Of a stretch of DNA of 64,000 nt, positions 9,311-19,151 are shown piece by piece. The notes beneath the pieces are model-generated. The model did no database searches. It was not told the origin of the DNA and was given only the letters and a program-made list of their open reading frames with translations. The first letter of the stretch is position 1. Each line of letters begins with the position of its first letter. The DNA is from Mucilaginibacter aquaedulcis (GTDB lineage: Bacteria > Bacteroidota > Bacteroidia > Sphingobacteriales > Sphingobacteriaceae): NCBI RefSeq assembly GCF_030409325.1, contig NZ_JAUFPR010000003.1:496001-560000 (forward strand). Direction: 5' to 3'. Position numbers and translations under genes: made by a program.

Positions 9311-10687
9311 ATGAATTATTCTACATTAAAGAAAACAGTCGCATTGTCATTTGCTTCTTTGATGGTTGTGGGAATCGTAAATGCACAAACGGATTCTACC
9401 AAAACAGCCACAGCAACTACAACGTCTACTGAGACCACTACCCCAAAGGTATTTGGAGGAGCAGGTCAGTACAACAAATTTAGCATTGGTGTAAATGTTG
9501 GCGCTACCTCTCCATCTGTTGCTACAGGCGGTTCAAATGACTTTACACACAATAAAGTTCAATTAGGCTACGGTATCTCTTTCAGAGAGCAATTAGCTCA
9601 TTCTTTCGGCTTACAATTGGATTTACACGGTGGTAAAGTTGAAGGCGATAACAGCAAATATCCTGGTACTGGTTCTGGCTACGACGCACAGTCTTTCCAA
9701 ACTAAATTCTGGTCAGGTACTTTAAGCGGTGTTGTTAACGTTGCTACAATTGACTTCTTACGTCGTAAAAACTCAGTTAATTTCTTCGTTACTGCAGGTG
9801 CTGGTTTAGCTTTATATACTCCTAAAGTTACTTTCAAAGACGGTACTGTTGTTGATTATGATGGTATTGCTGGTGGTACTGCAGGTGCTCCAGGTACAAG
9901 CAAATTCGTTAAAGAATTAATTATCCCTATCGGTGCTGGTGTTAAATTCAGATTAAGTGATGCGGTTGCATTAAACTTAGGTTACACCGAAACTTTTGTT
10001 GATGGCGATAACTTTGACGGTTTAAACAGAGCTTACCCTACAAAAGATAAATATGGTTACGGTTACGCTGGCTTAGAGTTCACTTTAGGTTCAAAATCAA
10101 AACCAAGCTTAGAGTGGGTTAACCCAGTAGCTTTGATGTATGATGAGTTGTATGATGCAGCTTTACGTCAAGAAGTTGAAGCTTTAAAAGGTCGTGTAAC
10201 TAACGTTGAAACTGCTGTTAATGATCTGAAAAAAGATTCTGACGGTGACGGTGTTGCTGATCAATTTGACAAATGCCCTGGCACTGCTGCTGGTAGCGTA
10301 GTTGACGGTTCTGGTTGCGTTATCGTATTCCCTAAAGATACTGTTGCTACTCCAACTGCTACTGCTTACTCAAACATCCAGTTTGAATTTGATAGCTCAG
10401 TATTAAGAACTTCATCTTACCCAGTATTAGATGCTACTTCAGCCGACTTAAGATCATCTGGTAAAGCTGTTGAAGTTGACGGTTACGCTTCATCTGAAGG
10501 TACTGCTGCTCACAACATCAAATTATCTAAAGACCGTGCTAACTCAGTAAAAACTTACTTAGTTAACTCTGGTGTTGATGCTAAGAAAGTAAAAGTAAAA
10601 GGCTTTGGTGAAACTAACCCAATTGCTGACAACTCAACTGAAGAAGGACGTGTATTAAACCGTCGTGTTCAGTTCAAACAAAAATAA
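9311..10687 (+). CDS. OmpA-family outer membrane protein with peptidoglycan-binding domain
   Basis: A 458-residue protein with an N-terminal signal peptide (cleavage after VNAQ near residue 26), a low-complexity Thr-rich linker, an eight-strand-like beta-barrel region (about 50-260), a short coiled-coil (VEALKGRVTNVETAVNDL), a TSP3 calcium-binding repeat (DSDGDGVADQFDKCPGT) and a C-terminal OmpA domain with the NIKLSKDRANSVKTYL and NRRVQF motifs. It anchors the outer membrane to peptidoglycan. Codon choice is strikingly uniform (GGT, GCT, TTA, AAC), unlike its neighbours, which suggests very high expression. A strong terminator follows immediately. Confidence 0.93.
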   Translation: MNYSTLKKTVALSFASLMVVGIVNAQTDSTKTATATTTSTETTTPKVFGGAGQYNKFSIGVNVGATSPSVATGGSNDFTHNKVQLGYGISFREQLAHSFGLQLDLHGGKVEGDNSKYPGTGSGYDAQSFQTKFWSGTLSGVVNVATIDFLRRKNSVNFFVTAGAGLALYTPKVTFKDGTVVDYDGIAGGTAGAPGTSKFVKELIIPIGAGVKFRLSDAVALNLGYTETFVDGDNFDGLNRAYPTKDKYGYGYAGLEFTLGSKSKPSLEWVNPVALMYDELYDAALRQEVEALKGRVTNVETAVNDLKKDSDGDGVADQFDKCPGTAAGSVVDGSGCVIVFPKDTVATPTATAYSNIQFEFDSSVLRTSSYPVLDATSADLRSSGKAVEVDGYASSEGTAAHNIKLSKDRANSVKTYLVNSGVDAKKVKVKGFGETNPIADNSTEEGRVLNRRVQFKQK

Positions 10688-10709
10688 TTTTAAATTAAAT
10701 ATTGTTTGC

Positions 10710-10745
10710 GAAGGCTCCGGATAACCCGGAGCCTTCTTTGTTTTT
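10710..10745 (+). terminator. Rho-independent terminator after the OmpA gene
   Basis: A perfect 11-bp stem, GAAGGCTCCGG (10710-10720) with CCGGAGCCTTC (10726-10736), has a 5-nt loop and is followed by TTTGTTTTT. It ends the OmpA transcript. Confidence 0.92.
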
Positions 10746-11008
10746 ACTGCTTTTTGAATTGCAATAACCACACTGTTTAGCCAACTTTGATAGTTCTAAT
10801 ATAATCGACTGAACCCCAGACGTTTTTCGGTGTGTAGATGAGTGGATGAGCAAGATAGTTGTAGCTAATTTTCAATTCCTGAACTATCAATCTAAGCAAC
10901 CAATAATAAGATTAATAAAACTCAGGAGTTTAATTAAGTAGGCATAGGTTACGCTCTGCAATTGGATATACTAACTTGCGCATCCACACATTTACAAACC
11001 CTCCCCAT

Positions 11009-11806
11009 TTATCTAATGCTTCTTTTCAGAACAATAAAGTATCCTCCGATAAATACCAATATGGATATGACGATGCTTACCGGAACTTCTTTAGTAAAAA
11101 CATCAATTTCAAGTTTATTCGCAGCCTCATTGGCCCTGCTTACCATATTAGCTATAGCAATTGATGGGTGCGCGTATGGAAACAAGTAGCCGTATTCCCA
11201 ATTATTAATGGCCAAAATAACGCCGGCTATAGTACAAATAAACCCTACACCTATTGGCTTTAAAAAGTTGGCCCAAAGCAGGCTCAGCAAAAACTGTATA
11301 GAAAGTATCCCTAATGATGATAAAAAGAGCTTGAAATAAACCTGCAATAGCTGCTTTTCCATATGGTAATTGTCAAATCTCAGCTGTGGTTTTACCAAAC
11401 TCAGTAAATTGCCAAAGCTAATTGTAAATAGCACAAAAAGGCACATACATAACAGCACCAGGAATAACGCATAAAAATATTTAGCAGTATACACCGCGCA
11501 GCGTGAAATGGGTAAACTGAATAGGCTTTTCCAGGTATCGGCATTATGTTCTATATTGTTTACAGAGTAGGCTATAAAAATAACGTACATAGGTAACAAC
11601 AATGAACCCATTACTTTTAATATAGCGCCTGCAAATTGCAACCATAACATCATTGGAGCCATGCTTGCCAGTTTTTCGCTTTTGGTGTAAAAGCCAATAA
11701 AAAGCAGCACACAAATCATCAGAGGTAAAATCACCGCCGCCCAAAAACCAAGTGTTTTCCTGCTTTTAAAAAACTCCGACCGGAACGATAGCAGGAAGCC
11801 CTTCAT
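11009..11806 (-). CDS. ABC-2 type transporter permease
   Basis: A 265-residue integral membrane protein with six hydrophobic segments and the N-terminal cytoplasmic start FRSEFFKSRKTLGFWAAVILPL typical of the ABC-2 permeases of lantibiotic/bacitracin exporters. It is encoded 2 nt after its ATPase partner, so they should be translated together. Its role is export, or immunity to a membrane-active compound; the substrate is unknown. Confidence 0.8.
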   Translation of the reverse strand: MKGFLLSFRSEFFKSRKTLGFWAAVILPLMICVLLFIGFYTKSEKLASMAPMMLWLQFAGAILKVMGSLLLPMYVIFIAYSVNNIEHNADTWKSLFSLPISRCAVYTAKYFYALFLVLLCMCLFVLFTISFGNLLSLVKPQLRFDNYHMEKQLLQVYFKLFLSSLGILSIQFLLSLLWANFLKPIGVGFICTIAGVILAINNWEYGYLFPYAHPSIAIANMVSRANEAANKLEIDVFTKEVPVSIVISILVFIGGYFIVLKRSIR

Positions 11807-11808
11807 GA

Positions 11809-12711
11809 TCAGGCGGCATTTTGAGTTATAGAAAGAAATAACTTTTCCAGATCCTTTTGCTGTTTACCAATGCTGAATACCTGATACCCGTTTTGAATAA
11901 GCAGTGTATTGATCTGGGCTGTTTGATCTCTTGAAGTGTAGTTTACAAATATGTATTGATCTGTAACATCAGTAACGGTGTAGTGCTTCCGGTTAAGCAA
12001 ATTGGCGGCATCTACCGTATTATCGGTTTCTATCCTTATCTGCGGATGACTTATAGCTTCAAGGTCTTTTACGCTGCCCTGAAACCGTAATTCGCCATTA
12101 TCAATAATACCAACGTGGGTAGCCATACGTTCTACTTCGACAAGTAAATGGCTTGATATAAATACAGTTTTCTGATGCTGTGAAACCAGTTTTATAAGCA
12201 GTTCGCGGATCTCAATAATACCATTCGGGTCGAGGCCGTTGGTGGGTTCGTCCAGGATCAGCAGTTTTGGATCGTTAAGCAGCGCCAACGCTATGCCTAA
12301 ACGTTGTTTCATTCCTAAAGAATACTGCCCTGCTTTTTTGTTTGCAGCGCCGTTTAGCTGTACCAGGCTAAGCATTTCATCAACCCGGTTTGCGGATACT
12401 TGTAATAATAAGGCCCGGTTTTGTAAGTTTTCTTTACCAGTAAGATGCGCGTATATGGCAGGCTGCTCAATGAGTGCCCCTATTTGTGATAATATGCTGA
12501 TGCGGTTATTGTGATACTCCTGTTCAAAAATATGGATGCTGCCGTGTTGGGTTTTTAGCAGGTTTAACAAGAGTTTGATGGTAGTGGTTTTCCCGGCACC
12601 GTTGGGGCCGAGAAAACCGTATATACTACCTTCGGGAACTTGCAGGTTTAATGATTTAATAACCTGCTGATTGCCAAAGTTGAAGGATAACCCCTCAGTA
12701 CGTATTACCAT
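11809..12711 (-). CDS. ABC transporter ATP-binding protein (BcrA/lantibiotic-immunity type)
   Basis: A 300-residue ATPase with Walker A GPNGAGKTT at 35-43, signature YSLGMKQRL near 135, and Walker B LLILDEPTNGLD. The C-terminal 80 residues form the extension seen in BcrA-like ATPases. It pairs with the permease directly downstream. A LytS/LytTR pair is encoded divergently 450 nt away and may control this exporter, a common arrangement in Bacteroidota; that link is inferred. Confidence 0.88.
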   Translation of the reverse strand: MVIRTEGLSFNFGNQQVIKSLNLQVPEGSIYGFLGPNGAGKTTTIKLLLNLLKTQHGSIHIFEQEYHNNRISILSQIGALIEQPAIYAHLTGKENLQNRALLLQVSANRVDEMLSLVQLNGAANKKAGQYSLGMKQRLGIALALLNDPKLLILDEPTNGLDPNGIIEIRELLIKLVSQHQKTVFISSHLLVEVERMATHVGIIDNGELRFQGSVKDLEAISHPQIRIETDNTVDAANLLNRKHYTVTDVTDQYIFVNYTSRDQTAQINTLLIQNGYQVFSIGKQQKDLEKLFLSITQNAA

Positions 12712-12914
12712 ACATGGTTACTCTTGGCTATGGAGCAAACTGTTTTAAACATGGTAACACCTTTATAAAACAATGAAGTTGCATGTACTGATGCACCAAC
12801 TATTGACGAATCCTTTTTTTGTTGAAACTGATAGCTTACACCTAATATAAGGGCAAACATTACAGGTATCAGTAACATTACGAAAGGATTTGAATTTTTG
12901 ATAAGCGTTTTCAT
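12705..12914 (-). CDS. Small single-pass membrane protein ahead of the ABC genes
   Basis: From ATG 12914 (MKTLIKNSN) this is 69 residues with one membrane helix (VMLLIPVMFALILGVSYQF). It overlaps the ATPase start by 7 nt, so it is the first cistron of the exporter operon. I recognise no family. It may be a small accessory subunit or a leader peptide. A longer start at 12938 is possible. Confidence 0.55.
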   Translation of the reverse strand: MKTLIKNSNPFVMLLIPVMFALILGVSYQFQQKKDSSIVGASVHATSLFYKGVTMFKTVCSIAKSNHVW

Positions 12915-13157
12915 TGAGAGTTGATTTTGATACAACAAAGGAATACTAAATATTTTACCCCCTAAAAAGTATTAGACCAACCCCCCGGGTTTATAGATGA
13001 ACGGCTAAATAAACGAAATAACCAGTTCATCGATTCATAAAGCCAGTTCATCGATAAAATGAAATACTATATATAAATGTATCAACATATAATGCACAAA
13101 ATATTAAATTAGATGCCAGTAGCCTTTTAAATAAAATGGCGATTAAAAACAAAGCGG

Positions 13158-14207
13158 ATGCAGGCTATAATTTCAGAGGAGAAACAATCGCGTATCATAA
13201 AAACAGGCTGGCAGGTTTTCTGGCACCTGCTTTTCTGGCTATGTATTATATCGCTTTTAATATATCTGGCCCATACAGATTCTGAAGTTACCAACCGCGA
13301 ACTGCTGGTTAAACTACTACTCTTTCCGGCTATTAATATCAGCCTGTTCTATATCAATTTCCTGATCTACATTCCTAATTTTTTAGATAAGAAACGTTAC
13401 TGGGCCTACGCCGTGTTTGTTATTACTACTGTTATCCTGTATGGTTTTGGCAAGTATGGAGTTGGGCTCATGTACAGAGATATTGTGCTAACGCACATGA
13501 ATAAGCCCATTCCCTTTCCATCGTACTTTTTAGCTACCGTTTTTAGCAGCCTTGTATTTATTTTCTTAAGTGTGGTGCTCAAATTCACTACCGACTGGTT
13601 TTTGAACGAACGTATACAGCGCGATCTGGAAAACCAACGCCTGAGTGCCGAACTGGCCTTTCTTAAATCGCAGATAAACCCCCACTTTCTGTTTAACTCT
13701 TTGAACAGCATTTATTCATTGGCCTATCAGCGTTCCGAAACAACTCCCGAGGCTATCCTGAAGTTATCCGAAATTATGCGGTATATGCTGTACGAGTGTA
13801 ATGATAACAAGGTTGATCTGAGTAAGGAGTTACAGTATTTGCAGAATTATATCGATCTTCAAAAAATACGTTTTGGCAACAAAGCTTTTATTGATTTTAA
13901 GGTGATGGGCAATGTGACCAACCAGCAAATTGTGCCATTGTTGCTAATCGCGTTTATTGAAAACGCCTTTAAGCATGGTGTGGCCAATGATGTAACATCA
14001 CCCATCAAACTGCTCATAAATGTTGACGAGTGCAAGCTTCATTTCTATATCCAGAATAAAAAGCATACCCACAACCGCGACTCTTCAGGCGGCATAGGTT
14101 TAAACAATGTACAACGACGTCTTAACCTCCTTTATCCAGAAAAACACACGCTGAAAATAAGAGACGAAGCCGATACCTATACCTGCGAATTATCCATAGT
14201 TTTATAG
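13158..14207 (+). CDS. LytS-type sensor histidine kinase
   Basis: A 349-residue kinase with four membrane helices in residues 18-140, then the His_kinase domain with its phosphoacceptor motif QINPHFLFNSLNSIYSLAYQ and a HATPase_c domain (IENAFKHG as the N box, GGIGLNNVQRRL as the G box). It senses at or in the membrane and phosphorylates the LytTR regulator encoded 84 nt downstream. It is transcribed away from the ABC exporter operon. Confidence 0.9.
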   Translation: MQAIISEEKQSRIIKTGWQVFWHLLFWLCIISLLIYLAHTDSEVTNRELLVKLLLFPAINISLFYINFLIYIPNFLDKKRYWAYAVFVITTVILYGFGKYGVGLMYRDIVLTHMNKPIPFPSYFLATVFSSLVFIFLSVVLKFTTDWFLNERIQRDLENQRLSAELAFLKSQINPHFLFNSLNSIYSLAYQRSETTPEAILKLSEIMRYMLYECNDNKVDLSKELQYLQNYIDLQKIRFGNKAFIDFKVMGNVTNQQIVPLLLIAFIENAFKHGVANDVTSPIKLLINVDECKLHFYIQNKKHTHNRDSSGGIGLNNVQRRLNLLYPEKHTLKIRDEADTYTCELSIVL

Positions 14208-14291
14208 CCCAAGCACCTAGCGTCCGCTCGCTTTTTTATACCGGAAACAAAAAAATTAACAACGAACCATTAGAACGCTTATTTTTACAAT

Positions 14292-15014
14292 ATGATCAGA
14301 TGCCTGGTAGTTGATGATGAGCCTTTAGCGCTGCATATATTGGAAGATTATATTTCCAAAATACCTTTCCTGCAACTGGTGAAAGCCACAACAAACCCCA
14401 TTGAGGCCTTAACTTTGGTGCAAACCGGGGATGTTGACCTCGTGTTTTTAGATGTGCAGATGCCGGAGCTTACAGGCATCCAGTTTTTAAAAATATCAAA
14501 TGGCAGGGCTAAAGTTATTTTAACCACCGCCTATCCGCAATATGCTTTAGAGGGTTATGAACTTGATGTGGTTGATTACCTGCTTAAACCTATAGCTTTC
14601 GACAGGTTTTTTAAATCGGTTCAAAAAGCGCAGACAATTATACAGCCGGTGGCTAAAACTATACTGACAGAATCTGTGCAGCAGGATGATTTTTCGACCG
14701 ATTTCATTTTTGTTAAAACTGAGCATAAAATACAAAAGGTTTACCTGCACGATATTTTGTTTATTGAAGGGCTTAAAGATTACATATCCATATTCACCCC
14801 AGCAGAGCGCATCATTACTTTGCAGGGAATGAAAAAAATGGAAGATGCCTTGCCTGAGAAACACTTTATAAGAGTACACAAATCATACATAGTAGCCCTT
14901 AATAAAATAGACAGCATTGAGCGCAGTCGCATCCAGATTGGCGACAAAATTATCCCCGTAGGCGATACCTATCGTGATGAGTTTTTCAGAATAATTGAGG
15001 ATAAGAATATTTAA
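14292..15014 (+). CDS. LytTR response regulator
   Basis: A 240-residue regulator with a receiver domain (acidic pocket DD near residues 8-9, phosphoacceptor D in VFLDVQMPE, lysine in YLLKPI) and a C-terminal LytTR DNA-binding domain (FVKTEHKIQKVYLHDILFIE, then FIRVHKSYIVALNKI). It is the partner of the upstream LytS kinase. The exporter operon on the other side is the likely target (inference from divergent layout). Confidence 0.92.
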   Translation: MIRCLVVDDEPLALHILEDYISKIPFLQLVKATTNPIEALTLVQTGDVDLVFLDVQMPELTGIQFLKISNGRAKVILTTAYPQYALEGYELDVVDYLLKPIAFDRFFKSVQKAQTIIQPVAKTILTESVQQDDFSTDFIFVKTEHKIQKVYLHDILFIEGLKDYISIFTPAERIITLQGMKKMEDALPEKHFIRVHKSYIVALNKIDSIERSRIQIGDKIIPVGDTYRDEFFRIIEDKNI

Positions 15015-15070
15015 AGCGATATTTCTTTTTTTGTGATTGCAGTAGTTTAGCTCACGAAGAGAAGACTTAC

Positions 15071-15176
15071 TAAGTTTTTAAAAACTTAAGCCCCCTCTAA
15101 ATCTCCCCCAAAGGAGGAGACTTAAAAAAAAGCCTTACCCAGCCCTCTCCTTTGGAGAGGGCTGGGTAAGGCTTTT
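15071..15176. repeat. Palindromic intergenic repeat with 23-bp hairpin, bidirectional terminator
   Basis: Three adjacent palindromic units occupy the convergent gap between the LytTR regulator and the ABC exporter. They are an 18-nt palindrome at 15071-15088, a CCCCCTCTAAATCTCCCCC unit at 15091-15109 followed by GGAGGAGACTT, and a perfect 23-bp stem (15128-15150 with 15154-15176) on a 3-nt loop. The middle unit resembles the C-rich dispersed intergenic repeats common in Bacteroidota genomes. On the minus strand the long stem is followed by eight Ts, so it can end the ABC exporter transcript; on the plus strand the T-run is short. Confidence 0.8.
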
Positions 15177-15219
15177 GCTTCGTTCCCATTATAAGGAACT
15201 GTTTATTTACAAACTCTAT

Positions 15220-16986
15220 TTACTTCACCTCTGCTTCCTCTACCACATCCTTTTCGCCAATTTGCTGGCGCCACATGGCGTAGTAAAGTCCCTTTTGGGC
15301 TAACAGGTCATGATGCTTGCCCGATTCAATGATACGGCCTTTTTCAAGTACATAGATGCTATCAGCATGCATAATGGTTGACAGGCGGTGAGCTATCAAA
15401 ATAGTTATATGATTTTCAAGTTCCGAAACATTACGAATAGTTTCGGTGATCTCTTCTTCGGTAATAGAATCTAAACTGGAGGTAGCCTCATCAAACACCA
15501 GGATATCCGGCCTGCGTAATAACGAGCGGGCTATGGACAGGCGTTGTTTTTCACCACCTGATACTTTTACACCTCCCTCACCTATCACTGTGCTCAGCCC
15601 TTTATCAGCACGAGCCAGCAGAGTTTGGCAGGCAGCACGTTGAAGTACATCCATACATTCCTCATCGGTAGCATCCGGCCTTACAAACAACAGGTTTTCG
15701 CGGATGGTGCCCGAAAACAGTTGCGTATCCTGGGTTACAAATCCAATTTTTTCGCGCAGCTGGTCGAGATCAATATCTTTACTTAAAGTTCCGTTGTACA
15801 GAATATTACCATCCAAAGGCTGGTACAAACCTACCAGCAATTTTACCAGTGTAGTTTTACCCGAGCCCGATGGGCCAACAAAGGCAATGGTTTCGCCGGT
15901 ATTGGTTTCAAAGTTGATATTATTAAGCGCGTTGCGGTTAGCCGTTAAATGCTTAAAGCTAACATCGCTAAAGGTTAGTGTGTTTACCTTTTCAAGCAAT
16001 ACAGGTTTCTCAGGCTTTTTATCAATCGGGGTGCTTAATATGCCTTTGAAGTTTCCTAATGATACTTCGGCCTCACGCCATGACAAAATCACGTTACCAA
16101 GCTCCTGTAATGGGTTAAACAAAAAGAACGAGTAAAACAAAAAGCTAAAGTACTGCCCCGGCGAAATGGTATTTTTAAAGATAAGCAGTAACAATACCAC
16201 CACCATTACACTGCGTACAAAATTTACTGTAGTACCTTGTACAAAGCTCATGCTGCGTACGTATTTTACCTTCTTCAATTCCAGGTCAAGTATGCGATAG
16301 GTCGTTTTATTTAACCTTTCAATTTCCTGTTTTGCTAAACCAAGGCTCTTAACCAGCTCAATATTTCTTAACGATTCGGTAGTTGAACCGGCAAGGGCGG
16401 TAGTTTCCGAAACTATCTTTTTTTGAATGGTTTTTATTTTACGGCTCATGGCCATACTTACAAAAGTAATGATAGGTATTGCAGCAAAATACACCAGCGT
16501 TACCTGGTAGCTAACACTTACCGAATACACAATAACAAATACCATCCCGATGAGAGAAACAAACAAGATCCCGATAAAAGAGGTAATGAACTTTTCGCAA
16601 TCGAGCCTTACTTTTTGTAATATGCCCAGGGTTTCGCCGCTGCGCTGATCTTCAAAAACCTGGTAAGGTAACTCTAACGAGTGTTTAAGGCCATCGGCAT
16701 ACATGGCCGCGCCAACTTTTTGAGTAATGATGTTGGTAAAATAATCCTGAAAGTTTTTGGCTATACGCGATACCATGGCCACGCCAATTGCCGCGCCAAT
16801 AAGCATCAGCACTTGGTGCAGGTACTCATCATATTGAAGAACGGTACGTTTTTCAATAACGCGGTCAACTATTCTGCCTGTTATCCAGGGATCAAGCAAC
16901 GAAAAACCAATATTCATAGCCGCCAGAAAAAGTGCTAACACAACTATCCAGCGATGTTTTTTTAGGTAAGAAATTAATATATTCAT
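15220..16986 (-). CDS. ABC exporter, fused permease-ATPase
   Basis: A 588-residue half-transporter with six membrane helices in residues 12-290, Walker A GPSGSGKTT at 371-379, signature VSGGEKQR and Walker B DILVFDEATSSLD. It belongs to the MsbA/LmrA/MDR class and should work as a dimer. It is transcribed alone between frr and the hairpin repeat. The substrate is not evident; lipid or drug efflux are both possible. Confidence 0.87.
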   Translation of the reverse strand: MNILISYLKKHRWIVVLALFLAAMNIGFSLLDPWITGRIVDRVIEKRTVLQYDEYLHQVLMLIGAAIGVAMVSRIAKNFQDYFTNIITQKVGAAMYADGLKHSLELPYQVFEDQRSGETLGILQKVRLDCEKFITSFIGILFVSLIGMVFVIVYSVSVSYQVTLVYFAAIPIITFVSMAMSRKIKTIQKKIVSETTALAGSTTESLRNIELVKSLGLAKQEIERLNKTTYRILDLELKKVKYVRSMSFVQGTTVNFVRSVMVVVLLLLIFKNTISPGQYFSFLFYSFFLFNPLQELGNVILSWREAEVSLGNFKGILSTPIDKKPEKPVLLEKVNTLTFSDVSFKHLTANRNALNNINFETNTGETIAFVGPSGSGKTTLVKLLVGLYQPLDGNILYNGTLSKDIDLDQLREKIGFVTQDTQLFSGTIRENLLFVRPDATDEECMDVLQRAACQTLLARADKGLSTVIGEGGVKVSGGEKQRLSIARSLLRRPDILVFDEATSSLDSITEEEITETIRNVSELENHITILIAHRLSTIMHADSIYVLEKGRIIESGKHHDLLAQKGLYYAMWRQQIGEKDVVEEAEVK

Positions 16987-17002
16987 GTTTCAACAACAAA
17001 AA

Positions 17003-17040
17003 TAAAAAAAGGGAATGGCTAAGTAGCTCATTCCCTTTTA
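17003..17040 (-). terminator. Rho-independent terminator after frr
   Basis: The stem AAAAGGGAATG (17007-17017) with CATTCCCTTTT (17029-17039) extends inward by three more pairs with one bulge. Read on the minus strand it is followed by a T-rich run (TTTTTTTATTTTT). Confidence 0.85.
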
Positions 17041-17059
17041 ATTTGACATAAGGTTAATA

Positions 17060-17623
17060 TTAAACCGTCATGATGTCTTTTTCTTTAGCTTCAGAAAGCT
17101 GATCAACTTTGGCTATATAAGCGTCTGTTAACTTTTGTATTTCGGCTTCCCCTACTTTTATTTCATCTTCTGAAACACCTTCAGTTTTTAATTTCTTGAT
17201 TTTTTCGTTGGCATCTTTACGGATGTTACGAACGGCTACCTTACCGGTTTCTGCCTCACCTTTAGCTTTTTTAACCAGGTCACGACGACGTTCTTCGGTT
17301 AATGGCGGTACGTTGATACGGATAATGATACCATCATTTTGAGGGTTAAGGCCAAGGTTTGCTTCTTTAATTGCTTTTTCAATAGCGCCTAACAATGATT
17401 TTTCCCAGGGCTGAACAACAATAGTACGAGCATCTGGTGTGTTAACGCTGCCAACCTGGCTTAGCGCGGTTGGGCTGCCATAGTAATCAACCATCACATC
17501 ATCTAATATTGATGGACTTGCTTTACCAGCCCTTATTTTATTTAATTCACTATCAGCATGGTCAATGGCCTTGTCCATTAAAGCCTTTGCATCAGTCACT
17601 TGTTTTTTAATGAGTTCGCTCAT
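17060..17623 (-). CDS. frr: Ribosome recycling factor
   Basis: A 187-residue protein of standard length. It begins MSELIKKQVTDAKALMDKAIDH and contains the conserved IRAGKASPSILD, the VVQPWEKS stretch, the LTEERRRDLVKKAKGEAE motif and VRNIRKDANEKIKKL, which form the three-helix tRNA-mimicking domain. With EF-G it splits the post-termination ribosome. A terminator lies 20 nt after the stop. pyrH, a common neighbour, is not adjacent here. Confidence 0.97.
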   Translation of the reverse strand: MSELIKKQVTDAKALMDKAIDHADSELNKIRAGKASPSILDDVMVDYYGSPTALSQVGSVNTPDARTIVVQPWEKSLLGAIEKAIKEANLGLNPQNDGIIIRINVPPLTEERRRDLVKKAKGEAETGKVAVRNIRKDANEKIKKLKTEGVSEDEIKVGEAEIQKLTDAYIAKVDQLSEAKEKDIMTV

Positions 17624-17825
17624 TGGTTTTAATTTTTCACAAAAATAATAAAATCTATCACTTTAGATATAGCCTGCCTGTAGTATATTAAAGCGAATGC
17701 ACTATGCTGCTTGTAGTTTAGCATCTTTGAAGGCTTATTTTAAATGTATAAACAAATGTTAAATAACACTATTTAACATCAGAACTTCTAATTTGTAAGT
17801 ATATTAGTGTAAACCTTTCATAATT

Positions 17826-18194
17826 ATGAGAACAACCTGCCTGTTTGTTTTAATGTTTGTTAGCATTACGCAATTAAAAGCTCAGCAATTATCTCAATCT
17901 AATATCTCTGGCAAAACCCAGGGTAATTCTTTATACGAGCATTTTAAATCAAAACGTGTTAACAGCCTGCTCAAAACAGCGCCTGTTTCGCCACAGATAA
18001 GTAAACCTTCTACAGCTATCCCAACGGTGAGCGAAATTATGAGGGATGAGATAGTTGATAATATGCCGGTAATTAAAACACGATCAGACGACAAAATGCC
18101 CGTGGTTAAACCTGGCGATCCTAACACTCATTATACCATGCTGATACAAGGTTATGGCAAACTTAAAACTGACTCTGTGAGCAGGCAGCCTTAG
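17826..18194 (+). CDS. Small secreted protein of unknown function
   Basis: 122 residues with an N-terminal signal peptide (RTTCLFVLMFVSITQLKAQQ, cleavage near residue 20). The mature part is polar, rich in Ser, Lys and Pro, with no cysteine and no recognised domain. The stop codon is 3 nt from the convergent cdaA stop. It is probably periplasmic; function unknown. Confidence 0.6.
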   Translation: MRTTCLFVLMFVSITQLKAQQLSQSNISGKTQGNSLYEHFKSKRVNSLLKTAPVSPQISKPSTAIPTVSEIMRDEIVDNMPVIKTRSDDKMPVVKPGDPNTHYTMLIQGYGKLKTDSVSRQP

Positions 18195-18197
18195 GAA

Positions 18198-18989
18198 TTA
18201 AAAATCCTTATTCAATACTTTTTCAAGTTCGGCAAAGCTGATGTTCATTTTAACACGGCCCTGTTTGGCGTAGGAGAGTTCGCCGGTTTCTTCAGATATA
18301 ATGATAGCCGTTGCCTCGTTGGCTTCAGTTACCCCGATACCTGCGCGATGGCGTAAACCAAATTGGGCGGGTAGGTCAGTTTTTTCGGTAAGCGGCAATA
18401 TACAACTGGCCGACTTGATTTTATTTTCGGAGATAACCACCGCCCCATCATGCAGCGGACTTGTTTTTTGGAAAATACTCTCCAGCAGTCGCTTTGATAT
18501 CTTGGCATCCACAACCTCGCAGCTGTTTTGGTAAAACTGTTCATCGTAATATTTTGCGAATACAATTAACGCGCCTGTACGGGTCTGTTTCATGCTTTTG
18601 CAGGCATCAATGATAGGTTTTATACGGGCATAATTATTCTTCTCTACCTCGGTTTTACCAAAAAAGTATTGCCACCACGCCTTATTACGCTGCAACGACG
18701 CGTTTTTACCTACCAAGAGCAAAAACCGCCTTACCTCCTGCTGAAAAACCACTATTACAGCAATGATACCTACATCAACAAACTTGCCCAGTATAACGGT
18801 AAGCAACTTCATATCAAGCGCCTTTACCACAAAGTTGAGAGCAAATATTACGGCGAAACCAATAAATATATTTGCGGCTATGGTGCCTCTGATGAGGTTA
18901 TAAAGCTGGTATATGATAAAGGCCACCAGCACCACATCAAGAATATCAAAAAATGTGATTTTTGGGAAGCTTAAAAATATGGATTGCAT
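18198..18989 (-). CDS. cdaA: Diadenylate cyclase CdaA
   Basis: A 263-residue c-di-AMP synthase with three N-terminal membrane helices (residues 12-85) and a DAC domain carrying the catalytic DGA at 181-183 and RHR at 213-215. It condenses two ATP into c-di-AMP, which controls turgor, potassium transport and cell-wall stress. In many Bacteroidota it stands without CdaR, as here. The start MQSIFLSFPK matches the family N-terminus. Confidence 0.95.
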   Translation of the reverse strand: MQSIFLSFPKITFFDILDVVLVAFIIYQLYNLIRGTIAANIFIGFAVIFALNFVVKALDMKLLTVILGKFVDVGIIAVIVVFQQEVRRFLLLVGKNASLQRNKAWWQYFFGKTEVEKNNYARIKPIIDACKSMKQTRTGALIVFAKYYDEQFYQNSCEVVDAKISKRLLESIFQKTSPLHDGAVVISENKIKSASCILPLTEKTDLPAQFGLRHRAGIGVTEANEATAIIISEETGELSYAKQGRVKMNISFAELEKVLNKDF

Positions 18990-19151
18990 TTACGAAGTTA
19001 ATAAGTTTAAGGGTAAGTCATAACCGCACAATACCTGATGCGCTTTTTTTAAATCAGTATGACTTTTAGTACCCTGCACAATTTTCAATTCACCATAAAG
19101 ATAATGGCGCTAAACTAAATTTAAAAGTCTAACGTACGGGAAATTAAATGC

